A stretch of 64,000 bases of DNA, from positions 1 to 64,000 of the forward strand of contig CAUJNA010001604.1 of assembly GCA_963377175.1 (NCBI GenBank). The letters are read 5' to 3'. The translations under genes were made by a program, and so were the position numbers. Source of the DNA: Effrenium voratum. Lineage: Eukaryota > Sar > Dinophyceae > Suessiales > Symbiodiniaceae. Position 1 is the stretch's first letter, and every line of letters starts with the position of its first letter. Below are positions 1-11,498 of this stretch, piece after piece. Below the pieces are notes generated by a model. It was not told the DNA's origin, did not search any database, and saw only the letters and a list, made by a program, of their open reading frames with translations.

Positions 1-108
1 ACTGCAAAGCAATGAGTGAGGTTGTCATGTTGCTGGTCATGTTGATTTTGCAAAAATTGCAGTGATGGGTCACAAGCTGTCGTGATGAGGCGTTCATGCT
101 GTTGCCGG

Positions 109-235
109 ACGCCGGTGAAAACATTGGCCCAGGAAGATGATTTATCCCGGGGAGGATGTCGGTGAAAACATTGCATGGCCCAGGTAGGTGATTTGAACCG
201 GTGAGGATGCCGGTGAAAACATTGGCCCAGGCAGG
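109..235. repeat. Minisatellite, about 3 units of 45-50 bp
   Basis: Three imperfect units contain the core GGTGAAAACATTG followed by GCCCAGG and an ATCC/GAGGAT-type spacer. The array is mirrored at 9323-9449 in the right arm of the palindrome. No coding sense was found. Confidence 0.6.
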
Positions 236-659
236 TTGCCCCTCACATCTCCAAATTGTTCAGCAGTCACCAATGTGAAATTTTCGGGCCCAGCCCGCGC
301 CGCACTGGCGCGCGCACGCTGGCCATGATGGCACGGGACCAGGAGCCAAATCAAACGCCCCTAGCGCGCAAGCAGCACAGTTTCAGCAACAGTTTGGACG
401 CAGCTTGCCAGGACCTGGGACCATCATAACGGTGAGCAGAGTTTTAGAAGCCAACTTGACACCAAAAAATCGTCCTGCTGCGCCACGATTGCAGACAAGG
501 GGCCTTGGTGCAGGCAAGACAGCAAGTCCGAGGCCAGCTCCTGGCGGCAGCTCCATGTTAGCATGCTGAGCAAGTGAAATCATTGTCTGACAAGAAATGA
601 CCAAAGCAGACAGCTTTTCCTGGTCCTGGAGCTGCATGCAAGGCCTGCTCCCCCCAATG

Positions 660-1110
660 CCTTCCACTCCTTGCAGCCAAAGGAAGCGAGGTCAAGATGG
701 GGCTCAGCAGCGTGAGCTGCCTGGCAAATTGACCGTTGGAATCAGAAGCAGCGTAGCACCCAGGACCTGGCTTTGATTCGGTGCAATAAACTTGGGGCAA
801 CATGATGCTCGTGTGCTGACTAGCCCAGGTCCTGGTTTTGCCTCACCACCCCTCAAGCTCTGTTTGCAAACCATTGCTGGCAGCCGGAGGAAACGAGGTC
901 AAGATGAGGCTCACCTGTCACAAGCCAGCGCACGCTCGTCCCATTGGACTCACAACCTGCGGAACGTTGCAGTAGACTAGATTGTTGTTGGGGGAAGGTC
1001 TTAGCATTGCTGATGACTAGGGCCTGATAGCGAAGACCCCCCCGCCACCTCGCCAAAGGAAGCACGAGATGGGGCTCAGCGTGGGCTGCCTAACAGGAAA
1101 TCAACAAGCG
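660..1110. repeat. Three diverged units around an AAGATGGGGCTCA core
   Basis: The cores lie near 690, 900 and 1068. Each is preceded by a GGAAGC/GGAAAC-GAGG motif and followed by related but diverged sequence, with spacing of roughly 170-215 bp. They are mirrored near 8450-8900. No protein family was recognised; they look like a decayed tandem or dispersed host repeat. Confidence 0.4.
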
Positions 1111-1554
1111 CCGCCTTGTCAGTCAAGCCAGCCAGTGCTAGCTTTTGCCAGCCAAGGACTGTGAAGAAGCCTGATAAGCTTGCTCGTGCGTGCCAGCATC
1201 AAGTCAGATAGCAATCGCACCATGCCACGCAAGGGTTGGTGGGCCCGCTCCTCCTTGTCAACAATGAGGGCTGAGCCGGGCACCTACACCGCTAGCGCTC
1301 AAAGTGCTCACAGGGGCCCTGGCAGCCTTGTCATGGTGCATCAGGAGGTGCCCGTCAAGCATCTCCAGCTCAGAATCTGCCTTGCAACACCAGAACTTGC
1401 TGTTGCACTTGTCACACAGGCGCCACTTCCGAAGGATGGCTGCAACTCTCAAAGCTTCCAGATGGGCTGACTTTCTCGGATGCCTTGAAGGATGGGATGT
1501 GCAAATCGCGCATGGCGTTCAGGCTTACATTCAGGCTGTGCTACGTAGCTAGGA

Positions 1555-2180
1555 AAAAGAACTGTGGAACAAGTTCAACAGACCCGTGGTACGCTTGGCG
1601 AAAGCACTGTATGGGCACCCTGATGCCGGGACATGCTGGGAGCAGCATTGCGATGAGTCACTGTGAGCCGTTGGCTTCGAGCCTGTCGGCGAGGAGTGGC
1701 CACCAACTTGTTCCAGCGGTGTATGTTGATGATTTCAAGATGCAAAAAAGGTTGGGCCTACTTCGGAAGAATTTCAACATTGAGCCGGAAACCGGTCTGG
1801 TATTTTTTTTCTCGGCAACGGGCGCAGAGTTACTACGGTGACTTAGAGCAATTCCTGCGCTCTGTGTTGGCTGTTACAGAAGTGGCGGTAAAAGTCAAAT
1901 TGCAGAAGGTTGCTACACCTGGTATCCATGAAGAAACACAGGATCACCCATCGAGGACGCCCTTGCAGGAAGGTTTTTTTGGTGTAACAACAGAGTGTGC
2001 TCATGAAAATCTTCACGTTTTGATTTGCGTCGGCAAGTCAACTGTCTGGCGCGAAACATTTTCGAGATCGACTGTCGACGACGTCTGGAGGATGATCAGC
2101 TGGGCCGTTTCACGATTTGAAAAAGCACATAGTGCGTGCGCGCTGGCATGCAACGGCCCGCTGTGTTTCTTGTGAGTTTG
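1555..2180 (+). pseudogene. Ty1/copia reverse transcriptase remnant (left arm)
   Basis: Reading across frames gives a copia-type RT palm. The stretch RLAKALYGHPDAG corresponds to the RVT_2 KALYGLKQA region, then a TGA stop interrupts after HCDESL, and the catalytic motif VYVDDFK follows near 1718-1740. Further on, FLRSVL, KVATPG and HPSRTP match the connection region after the YVDD box that I expect in dinoflagellate copia pol. Stops and frameshifts make it non-functional. No LTRs were found around it, so it is an old fragment. It is duplicated in mirror image at 7378-8003. Confidence 0.75.
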
Positions 2181-2864
2181 TGATTCCTGACCCTAGGATG
2201 AACCTAAGTCCAGGATGGGGGTGCTAAGAATTCCCGGGCCGTAGGCCTATGGACTGGCTCCCTTTTGGTTGTTTGCCTGGTTTCTTGGGCCCCAAACTTG
2301 TTCGCGGAATGGATGTGATTCATGCAGCCGTGCGCGGTCAGTTGCTTCGCGCCTTCCACGCCACTTTGGCTCAAGGCTCAAGCGCCTTCAACTATGCGCT
2401 GCCATTGCACGCCGCAGAACAACGAACGGACTGTGAGCGGACAGAACCGAACCATTCCGTGGTGCGCTGCTTACTGTGCACTTAGGACACTAACGCACAA
2501 GGCTAGATTCGATTAGAGCATCCTCTGAAAAAGGTGTGGATACTTGAAACAGGAAAAGTGTGCGATAGTCTCTGCAAGTTGCGGGTTCCATTCCCAACCG
2601 CTCACTCGGCCTTACACCCTAGCTTTGCTGCTTACTTCCGGATCGACGAGCAAATGGTTTTTACTGGAAGCTTGTTCCTGGTGAGCCTGCTTTACCGCAC
2701 CATGACCTACCCGCTTTCTTCGCAGACTGAATCCTGAACAGCGAGGGCTACTGACTACACTTCTTTTCTTTCACTGCAGTAGCATGGATGAACAACATCA
2801 CTACTGTCAATACTGCCATTTCAGTTGAAAAGATAATGCAAGATCTTTTGCCTGAGGGGCCCTG

Positions 2865-3015
2865 TCAATGCACATGTGGTGTTGTACTACATAGCTTCTA
2901 CATGACCGCAGGCCTTGAGCTCTTTTACTACACCCAGAGTCCATGCAAAATAGGAGCTGCGCAGACTACAGGTTTGTTTGTGTGAACAACATTACTGCAC
3001 TTGCGCTTGAGAACA
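2865..3015 (+). repeat. Dispersed repeat, copy A
   Basis: About 150 bp containing TGTACTACATAGCTT, AGCTCTTTTACTACA and GGAGCTGCGCAG. A diverged copy lies in reverse orientation at about 14078-14222, and an exact mirror at 6543-6693. All copies adjoin a purine/pyrimidine-skewed tract, which suggests one host repeat family. Confidence 0.6.
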
Positions 3016-3037
3016 ACAATCAGGCTTTAACGAGGAA

Positions 3038-3175
3038 GACAGAGGGAGAGAGCGAGAGAGAGAGAGAGCGAGAGAGAGAGAGAGAGAGAAAAAAAAAAGA
3101 GAAAGAGAAAGAGAGCAAGAGAAAGAGAGCAAGAGGGAAAGGGAAAAGGAAACAGAGAGGGAAAGAGAAACCCAG
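3038..3175 (+). repeat. GA-rich low-complexity tract
   Basis: Runs of (GA)n and AAAGAGAA; the mirror (CT-rich) copy is at 6383-6520. It creates spurious Glu/Arg/Lys-rich and Ser/Leu/Phe-rich open frames, which I do not call genes. Confidence 0.85.
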
Positions 3176-3195
3176 AAGAGTCGAGGAGTTGTTCT

Positions 3196-3876
3196 TTGAG
3201 TGAGCCCTGGAACCCCCGGCCCTTAGGCTATCAAATGGCGTCCTACTTCTTCGCCGGTCTCTTCCCAATCCTCGATGATGCTGCCATAGCGTTCGAGATG
3301 TACCTCTACATGATATGCGGGGACATGCTGGGCAGCTTTGTGGCCTTTGTTTGGACCAGCTCCGTAGATCTCAGTTTGAAAGCCGACATCACCTTTGTGT
3401 CCCTGGTTCTGTTGAGCCTCACAAGCACAGCCACTGCTTTGATCCCCTCTATTGCAACCATTAGCGAAGCGTCACAACAGCCACACGCGTTGCAGCGCCT
3501 TCCTTCCTTGAATGACTCAGTGGCCACGCTTGTCTTTTCTACGTTCTTCTTCGGCTCCTTTTCCAAAGCTGGTTTGGAAGCATTCTGTCCCAAAGTGATG
3601 CGAGCGCGTCTTGTTGGCGTGCTGCTTGGTCTTTTGGGCGTCCTGCTGTGCTACCTCACGATACTCAGCAGCTTGAACGCGCCGCCCAAGTTGGCCCGCG
3701 GCTTAAGGCTCTGGAGCAACGCCAGTCTCTCTCAAGTTCGCCGGCATCTCTTGCAGCTGTTGCTCTCGAGGTGCACACTCAAAGCGGGCCCCTGGCCACT
3801 GTTGCTGCGGAGTTGCGGCAAGCGCAGAACCTACAGAGCGCCCGCCGCGTGCGCCTTAGCCACAGCGCGGGCCTGA
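3196..3876 (+). CDS. Possible membrane protein (left arm), unidentified
   Basis: An open frame of about 226 codons directly after the GA tract. The first two thirds are strongly hydrophobic, with four plausible membrane segments: near residues 15-50, 70-88, 108-122 and 138-158 (GVLLGLLGVLLCYLTIL). After about 3660 a second frame (3648-3926) reads as an alanine/leucine/glutamine-rich helix and may be the better continuation. That would imply an intron or an indel. No family was recognised. The frame may be one exon of a host gene or a chance product of GC-rich sequence. The start is not supported by any visible signal. The same frame exists in mirror image at 5682-6362. Confidence 0.3.
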   Translation: MSEPWNPRPLGYQMASYFFAGLFPILDDAAIAFEMYLYMICGDMLGSFVAFVWTSSVDLSLKADITFVSLVLLSLTSTATALIPSIATISEASQQPHALQRLPSLNDSVATLVFSTFFFGSFSKAGLEAFCPKVMRARLVGVLLGLLGVLLCYLTILSSLNAPPKLARGLRLWSNASLSQVRRHLLQLLLSRCTLKAGPWPLLLRSCGKRRTYRAPAACALATARA

Positions 3877-4079
3877 GCTTTACACCCTTGTGTTTTGACA
3901 GAGGGTCTCCGTTGAGTCGGGTTTAATTGTTGGTCGGGCGCTTCAGATTTAGGCGTGGAGATCACGCACGCTGGCGTGTTGCGCAGAGAGATAGGCAGGG
4001 CTTCACATGGGCGTGTCCGAATTGCATGGCACCGCCGCTTTCAGGCAGATGATTAGCCACAATTCATAACGCAGAAGCA

Positions 4080-4727
4080 AATCAGAAATTTTATTAATTT
4101 TACATTTTGCTGCCGAATTATATATATTTAAAATAATATTCGGAATTTGTAGAATATTGTTTTTGATATTATATAATTTATAGATTATTAATCGAATTTT
4201 GGCCGAAATTTCGAGGAGATTTTTAATAATGTTGTTATGAATTTTTATAATGTAATTTTGATAATTTTTTGCGAATTTTAGGTTGTTTTTGGTAATATGA
4301 TTGTTAGGATAGTTTTTTTTGTGTTTAATTGAATTTATTATTATTTTTAATTGTTTGTTTGTTTTTTTTTTTTTTTTTTTTTCTTTTTTTTGTGTTTGTT
4401 TTTTTTTTTGTTTAGTTGAAATTTTTTTATTATTTTTAATTGTTTTGTTTGTTTTTTTTTTTTTTTTTTTCTTTTTTTTGTACCTAATATTTATTCTGGC
4501 CAATGATTTTCAGGTTGTTGATATTATTATTTTTTGAATTAGACGATTTTTTTTTTATATTTTTTTTTTGGTGTGATGAATTACAAAAGAAAGACTTAAA
4601 TAAGTTGCTATTTTCGCACGGTTTGGCAAGGGATCTTATTTTGCCGAAATTTGCCATAAATTTTATTAAAACCTACCCAAATTTCGGCAAAATAAGACCT
4701 TCCAAACCGTGCGAAAAAGCAACAAAA

Positions 4728-4759
<32 letters not shown>

Positions 4760-5480
4760 TAAAAAAAAAAAAAAAAAATTAAATATATGAAAAAAAATAA
4801 GAAGATAAAAAAAAAAAAAAAAAAAAAAAAAAATAAGCAAAAAAAAAAAAAAAAAAATAAAAAAAAAAAATAAAAAAAAAAAAAAGAGTAAAAAAAATAA
4901 AAAAAAAAGTAACAAAAAAAAAAAAAAACTAAAAAAAAAATAAAACAAAAAAAAGAAAAAAACAACAAAAAAAAAAAAAAAAAGAGTATACTAAAAAAAA
5001 AAAATAAAAAAAGAAAATAAACAAAAAAAAAAAACAAAAAAAAATAAAAAAAATATTAAAATAAAAAAATAAAATTAGCAACAATTCATCATCACAACAA
5101 AAAAATATAAAAAAAAAATCGTTAATTCCAACAATAATAATATCAACAAACAAATCAGGCAAACACAAAAAAAACAAAAAAAAAAAAAAAAAAAAACAAA
5201 CAAACAATTAAAAATAATAATAAATTCAATTAAACACAAAAAAAACTATCCTAACAATCATATTACCAAAAACAACCTAAAATTCGCAAAAAATTATCAA
5301 AATTACATTATAAAAATTCATAACAACATTATTAAAAATCTCCTCGAAATTTCGGCCAAAATTCGATTAATAATCTATAAATTATATAATATCAAAAACA
5401 ATATTCTACAAATTCCGAATATTATTTTAAATATATATAATTCGGCAGCAAAATGTAAAATTAATAAAATTTCTGATTTG
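4080..5480. other. A/T-rich palindrome centre with long homopolymers
   Basis: Sequence changes abruptly from about 55% GC to almost pure A/T near 4080 and back near 5480. Long T runs lie on the left and A runs on the right, in keeping with the inverted symmetry. Open frames here encode only poly-Phe or poly-Lys and are not genes. Away from the homopolymers, 4080-4330 and its mirror are AT-rich with no recognisable coding content. Confidence 0.8.
4609..4722. repeat. Hairpin with about 40-bp arms inside the palindrome centre
   Basis: Arms contain CGCACGGTTTGG and GGCAAAATAAGA in inverted order around a loop of roughly 35 bp with TTTATTAAAACC. Only the left side has this hairpin; the right arm has no counterpart. 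It could be a small fold-back (MITE-like) element or a stem-loop that helped form the larger palindrome. Confidence 0.65.
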
Positions 5481-5681
5481 CTTCTGCGTTATGAATTGTG
5501 GCTAATCATCTGCCTGAAAGCGGCGGTGCCATGCAATTCGGACACGCCCATGTGAAGCCCTGCCTATCTCTCTGCGCAACACGCCAGCGTGCGTGATCTC
5601 CACGCCTAAATCTGAAGCGCCCGACCAACAATTAAACCCGACTCAACGGAGACCCTCTGTCAAAACACAAGGGTGTAAAGC

Positions 5682-6362
5682 TCAGGCCCGCGCTGTGGCT
5701 AAGGCGCACGCGGCGGGCGCTCTGTAGGTTCTGCGCTTGCCGCAACTCCGCAGCAACAGTGGCCAGGGGCCCGCTTTGAGTGTGCACCTCGAGAGCAACA
5801 GCTGCAAGAGATGCCGGCGAACTTGAGAGAGACTGGCGTTGCTCCAGAGCCTTAAGCCGCGGGCCAACTTGGGCGGCGCGTTCAAGCTGCTGAGTATCGT
5901 GAGGTAGCACAGCAGGACGCCCAAAAGACCAAGCAGCACGCCAACAAGACGCGCTCGCATCACTTTGGGACAGAATGCTTCCAAACCAGCTTTGGAAAAG
6001 GAGCCGAAGAAGAACGTAGAAAAGACAAGCGTGGCCACTGAGTCATTCAAGGAAGGAAGGCGCTGCAACGCGTGTGGCTGTTGTGACGCTTCGCTAATGG
6101 TTGCAATAGAGGGGATCAAAGCAGTGGCTGTGCTTGTGAGGCTCAACAGAACCAGGGACACAAAGGTGATGTCGGCTTTCAAACTGAGATCTACGGAGCT
6201 GGTCCAAACAAAGGCCACAAAGCTGCCCAGCATGTCCCCGCATATCATGTAGAGGTACATCTCGAACGCTATGGCAGCATCATCGAGGATTGGGAAGAGA
6301 CCGGCGAAGAAGTAGGACGCCATTTGATAGCCTAAGGGCCGGGGGTTCCAGGGCTCACTCAA
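5682..6362 (-). CDS. Possible membrane protein (right arm), unidentified
   Basis: Exact mirror copy of the frame at 3196-3876, with the same hydrophobic segments and the same alternative downstream frame (5632-5910). If the palindrome is technical, this copy does not exist in the genome. If it is real, the two copies are divergent from a common centre about 900 bp away on each side. Confidence 0.3.
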   Translation of the reverse strand: MSEPWNPRPLGYQMASYFFAGLFPILDDAAIAFEMYLYMICGDMLGSFVAFVWTSSVDLSLKADITFVSLVLLSLTSTATALIPSIATISEASQQPHALQRLPSLNDSVATLVFSTFFFGSFSKAGLEAFCPKVMRARLVGVLLGLLGVLLCYLTILSSLNAPPKLARGLRLWSNASLSQVRRHLLQLLLSRCTLKAGPWPLLLRSCGKRRTYRAPAACALATARA

Positions 6363-6542
6363 AGAACAACTCCTCGACTCTTCTGGGTTTCTCTTTCCCT
6401 CTCTGTTTCCTTTTCCCTTTCCCTCTTGCTCTCTTTCTCTTGCTCTCTTTCTCTTTCTCTTTTTTTTTTCTCTCTCTCTCTCTCTCTCGCTCTCTCTCTC
6501 TCTCGCTCTCTCCCTCTGTCTTCCTCGTTAAAGCCTGATTGT

Positions 6543-6693
6543 TGTTCTCAAGCGCAAGTGCAGTAATGTTGTTCACACAAACAAACCTGTAGTCTGCGCA
6601 GCTCCTATTTTGCATGGACTCTGGGTGTAGTAAAAGAGCTCAAGGCCTGCGGTCATGTAGAAGCTATGTAGTACAACACCACATGTGCATTGA
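6543..6693 (-). repeat. Dispersed repeat, mirror of copy A
   Basis: Reverse-complement partner of 2865-3015 in the right palindrome arm. Confidence 0.6.
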
Positions 6694-7377
6694 CAGGGCC
6701 CCTCAGGCAAAAGATCTTGCATTATCTTTTCAACTGAAATGGCAGTATTGACAGTAGTGATGTTGTTCATCCATGCTACTGCAGTGAAAGAAAAGAAGTG
6801 TAGTCAGTAGCCCTCGCTGTTCAGGATTCAGTCTGCGAAGAAAGCGGGTAGGTCATGGTGCGGTAAAGCAGGCTCACCAGGAACAAGCTTCCAGTAAAAA
6901 CCATTTGCTCGTCGATCCGGAAGTAAGCAGCAAAGCTAGGGTGTAAGGCCGAGTGAGCGGTTGGGAATGGAACCCGCAACTTGCAGAGACTATCGCACAC
7001 TTTTCCTGTTTCAAGTATCCACACCTTTTTCAGAGGATGCTCTAATCGAATCTAGCCTTGTGCGTTAGTGTCCTAAGTGCACAGTAAGCAGCGCACCACG
7101 GAATGGTTCGGTTCTGTCCGCTCACAGTCCGTTCGTTGTTCTGCGGCGTGCAATGGCAGCGCATAGTTGAAGGCGCTTGAGCCTTGAGCCAAAGTGGCGT
7201 GGAAGGCGCGAAGCAACTGACCGCGCACGGCTGCATGAATCACATCCATTCCGCGAACAAGTTTGGGGCCCAAGAAACCAGGCAAACAACCAAAAGGGAG
7301 CCAGTCCATAGGCCTACGGCCCGGGAATTCTTAGCACCCCCATCCTGGACTTAGGTTCATCCTAGGGTCAGGAATCA

Positions 7378-8003
7378 CAAACTCACAAGAAACACAGCGG
7401 GCCGTTGCATGCCAGCGCGCACGCACTATGTGCTTTTTCAAATCGTGAAACGGCCCAGCTGATCATCCTCCAGACGTCGTCGACAGTCGATCTCGAAAAT
7501 GTTTCGCGCCAGACAGTTGACTTGCCGACGCAAATCAAAACGTGAAGATTTTCATGAGCACACTCTGTTGTTACACCAAAAAAACCTTCCTGCAAGGGCG
7601 TCCTCGATGGGTGATCCTGTGTTTCTTCATGGATACCAGGTGTAGCAACCTTCTGCAATTTGACTTTTACCGCCACTTCTGTAACAGCCAACACAGAGCG
7701 CAGGAATTGCTCTAAGTCACCGTAGTAACTCTGCGCCCGTTGCCGAGAAAAAAAATACCAGACCGGTTTCCGGCTCAATGTTGAAATTCTTCCGAAGTAG
7801 GCCCAACCTTTTTTGCATCTTGAAATCATCAACATACACCGCTGGAACAAGTTGGTGGCCACTCCTCGCCGACAGGCTCGAAGCCAACGGCTCACAGTGA
7901 CTCATCGCAATGCTGCTCCCAGCATGTCCCGGCATCAGGGTGCCCATACAGTGCTTTCGCCAAGCGTACCACGGGTCTGTTGAACTTGTTCCACAGTTCT
8001 TTT
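7378..8003 (-). pseudogene. Ty1/copia reverse transcriptase remnant (right arm)
   Basis: Exact mirror copy of the fragment at 1555-2180, on the opposite strand, with the same VYVDDFK motif and the same internal stop. Shared disablements show that the duplication happened after the element had decayed, or that the palindrome is technical. Confidence 0.75.
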
Positions 8004-9557
8004 TCCTAGCTACGTAGCACAGCCTGAATGTAAGCCTGAACGCCATGCGCGATTTGCACATCCCATCCTTCAAGGCATCCGAGAAAGTCAGCCCATCTGG
8101 AAGCTTTGAGAGTTGCAGCCATCCTTCGGAAGTGGCGCCTGTGTGACAAGTGCAACAGCAAGTTCTGGTGTTGCAAGGCAGATTCTGAGCTGGAGATGCT
8201 TGACGGGCACCTCCTGATGCACCATGACAAGGCTGCCAGGGCCCCTGTGAGCACTTTGAGCGCTAGCGGTGTAGGTGCCCGGCTCAGCCCTCATTGTTGA
8301 CAAGGAGGAGCGGGCCCACCAACCCTTGCGTGGCATGGTGCGATTGCTATCTGACTTGATGCTGGCACGCACGAGCAAGCTTATCAGGCTTCTTCACAGT
8401 CCTTGGCTGGCAAAAGCTAGCACTGGCTGGCTTGACTGACAAGGCGGCGCTTGTTGATTTCCTGTTAGGCAGCCCACGCTGAGCCCCATCTCGTGCTTCC
8501 TTTGGCGAGGTGGCGGGGGGGTCTTCGCTATCAGGCCCTAGTCATCAGCAATGCTAAGACCTTCCCCCAACAACAATCTAGTCTACTGCAACGTTCCGCA
8601 GGTTGTGAGTCCAATGGGACGAGCGTGCGCTGGCTTGTGACAGGTGAGCCTCATCTTGACCTCGTTTCCTCCGGCTGCCAGCAATGGTTTGCAAACAGAG
8701 CTTGAGGGGTGGTGAGGCAAAACCAGGACCTGGGCTAGTCAGCACACGAGCATCATGTTGCCCCAAGTTTATTGCACCGAATCAAAGCCAGGTCCTGGGT
8801 GCTACGCTGCTTCTGATTCCAACGGTCAATTTGCCAGGCAGCTCACGCTGCTGAGCCCCATCTTGACCTCGCTTCCTTTGGCTGCAAGGAGTGGAAGGCA
8901 TTGGGGGGAGCAGGCCTTGCATGCAGCTCCAGGACCAGGAAAAGCTGTCTGCTTTGGTCATTTCTTGTCAGACAATGATTTCACTTGCTCAGCATGCTAA
9001 CATGGAGCTGCCGCCAGGAGCTGGCCTCGGACTTGCTGTCTTGCCTGCACCAAGGCCCCTTGTCTGCAATCGTGGCGCAGCAGGACGATTTTTTGGTGTC
9101 AAGTTGGCTTCTAAAACTCTGCTCACCGTTATGATGGTCCCAGGTCCTGGCAAGCTGCGTCCAAACTGTTGCTGAAACTGTGCTGCTTGCGCGCTAGGGG
9201 CGTTTGATTTGGCTCCTGGTCCCGTGCCATCATGGCCAGCGTGCGCGCGCCAGTGCGGCGCGGGCTGGGCCCGAAAATTTCACATTGGTGACTGCTGAAC
9301 AATTTGGAGATGTGAGGGGCAACCTGCCTGGGCCAATGTTTTCACCGGCATCCTCACCGGTTCAAATCACCTACCTGGGCCATGCAATGTTTTCACCGAC
9401 ATCCTCCCCGGGATAAATCATCTTCCTGGGCCAATGTTTTCACCGGCGTCCGGCAACAGCATGAACGCCTCATCACGACAGCTTGTGACCCATCACTGCA
9501 ATTTTTGCAAAATCAACATGACCAGCAACATGACAACCTCACTCATTGCTTTGCAGT

Positions 9558-10430
9558 GTTCAACGTCTGGGGCCCAAATTTCAGGAGCACATGTTCCAAG
9601 CTTGGCCACACAATCTTCATGCACACGCGGCATTGAGAGCGATTTCTCCAAGCAATCTTCCCGCGATCACTGAGTCTGTTTGAGCTTGTGTTGGACTACA
9701 CAAACTTTGAATCATTGTCCAGGATGACTCATCAGTTCCCACAGGCAGGGGGCTTCCTCAGTGAGCCAAAGAGGGCCAAAGCTTGGTAAGCTTAGGTTGA
9801 AACACAGGCGGCCAAACCGAAATTCACTTTTAGCTACTTTTGCCCTGCCCAGAAGAAGCTGAATGTGTGTTCAAGAACAGTCTGGCCTCTAGCTGGGAGG
9901 TTCTTAGCATAGGTTCGCTTCGCAAGAGGAATCTGACATTCCGCACGGTTGATGGACATCGCGAAAGGACTCCCAAGCAAGGACCCCGGTCCCAGTCTCT
10001 AGGCCATGCACTCACCACGGCTGTTAGCACAAGTAAAAGCTGTCAGCAGGGTTGAAACTTTGACCCCAATCGCATTTCTCTTGCTCAGTCAGTGAGCTGC
10101 TCTCCGCTGGATCTGGCTCTCGCTGCTCTCATCAGGCTTGTCGCTCGCGCTGCGTCTGAAGCGCCTCAAAGTCCCAGCGCATTGTCAGTGCCTGGTGTGA
10201 AGTGGTAGTAGACCACGTAATTGATCAGCGGCTGAAACGCTTCATACTCGCCGCCACATTGCCAAGAATTCCCCCCCCCCCCCGCACCTGCCCGCCTGGT
10301 CCGGCACAGCTGCACGCCGCCCGTCGCAGTCTGGCCTGCCAGCCTACCCAGCCTGGTGAGCCATCGCAATTTACCAAAATCTGTTTTATGAAGTACCTGT
10401 CCGCAGGGCAAAATCAAAAACCAGGGGCCC
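9558..10430. other. Host sequence, no gene recognised
   Basis: Begins exactly where the palindrome ends. Short open frames overlap on both strands without family resemblance. A run of 13 C lies at about 10270-10283. Confidence 0.5.
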
Positions 10431-10865
10431 AATCAAGGCTTATGATACGCCCATCAAAATTGGCCTGGTCCATCAGTGTCCGGATCAAGGCTATGATAAA
10501 CTATGATAGGCCTGGGCTGGCGCAGCAAGGGCCAAATCAAAACTATGATAACTTATCACGGCCCCCACTGGTCCATTTGGGTCCGGATCAAAATCTGGGC
10601 TGGCCCAGCAAGGGCCAAAGATAAATCATGATGGTTGGGGGCCTCTCGGGTCAAAATGATGATGAACTATGATGGCTAAGAACCTGGTCCATCAGGGTCT
10701 GGATCGAAATTATGATGAACTATGATAGGTCTGGGCTGGCCCAGCAAGGGCCAAATCAAAATTATAATAAATTATCATGGCTGGGCCTAGTCCATCATCA
10801 AAAATTATGATAAACTCTGATGGCCCATCAAGGTCCAGTTCAAATTATGAAAAATTATGATAGCG
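10430..10865. repeat. Diverged tandem repeat with ATTATGATAAACTATGAT core
   Basis: Several imperfect units combine GGGCTGGCCCAGCAAGGGCC, a CTGGTCCATCAGGGTC stretch and an AT-rich (TATGAT)2-like core. Period is about 50-110 bp, with much decay. No coding content. Confidence 0.7.
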
Positions 10866-11498
10866 GGTGGCTGCCCGCGCAAGTGCTGCGGCACTGCGTA
10901 CTTTTTAGTTAATGATCTTCGGCGCCAGGTACGCGTGCGTGTCCACGCGCATGCGCACGTCCTTGAACGCACGCGCAGTGACACGTTAGACTCGCACAGT
11001 CCTGAGCTCTCCAAACAAGTGCCCTTATGCAGGGCTAAGCCACTTTTTCAAGTGGACCTATTAGGAACTCAAGCTGGTTTTGCCTGGCAGTCGAGGAGGT
11101 TCAGTCTCAGGGTTTGTTAGAAATGGCCCAGCGGGCAAACTCATTGGGCACGCCTGAAACCACAAGTCGCCTGACAGCACTGCAAGTGCGTCCAAATTTG
11201 TGTGTCTGCGCAGACTAAAAGGAACTGCGGTAAGAAGATCAGCCAAGGACACAGTCCGAAAGTTCCTCAACCATCGGCAGAAGACTACTCCTTGCCTCCT
11301 CAGACATAGAGAGCGCCAACCCCCGCATGAAATCACCAAACCCGAATGAAATCACCACTAGGCCTGCAGTGGCTTCAGTACATTCGCCAGAAATTTGCCT
11401 TTCCACATGTCCAGTTGATCGATCTTCGGCCAAGAAGGCACGCTGATTGTTTCCGCCTCCTTTCTCGAAATCTCAGTCCCAGTAACCGCGTTGCAGGT
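10866..11498. other. No gene recognised
   Basis: Moderately GC-rich sequence with CpG-rich alternating purine/pyrimidine near 10930-10985 (CACGCGCATGCGCACG). No repeat copy elsewhere in the window and no recognisable protein. Confidence 0.4.

Larger units (their letters stand above)
1..9557. repeat. Giant inverted repeat (palindrome), arms about 4.4 kb
   Basis: Each base x of the left arm is complementary to base 9558-x. The first 17 bases of the window reappear reverse-complemented at 9541-9557, and every open frame of the left arm has an identical mirror copy on the other strand. Identity looks complete over the outer arms. Near the centre the arms diverge: the left arm carries about 105 extra bases, so the coordinate sum moves from 9558 to about 9663 around 4516/5147. 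The middle (about 4.53-5.13 kb) is degenerate poly-A/poly-T. The palindrome reaches the window edge and may continue beyond it. It may be a real inverted duplication or a fold-back assembly artefact. Confidence 0.95.

Noticed and set aside
2943..3203. 86-codon Glu/Arg/Lys-rich frame
   Set aside because: Encoded by the GA tract; its opposite strand is equally open.
4003..5207. Poly-Lys and poly-Phe open frames
   Set aside because: They are translations of poly-A/poly-T in the palindrome centre.
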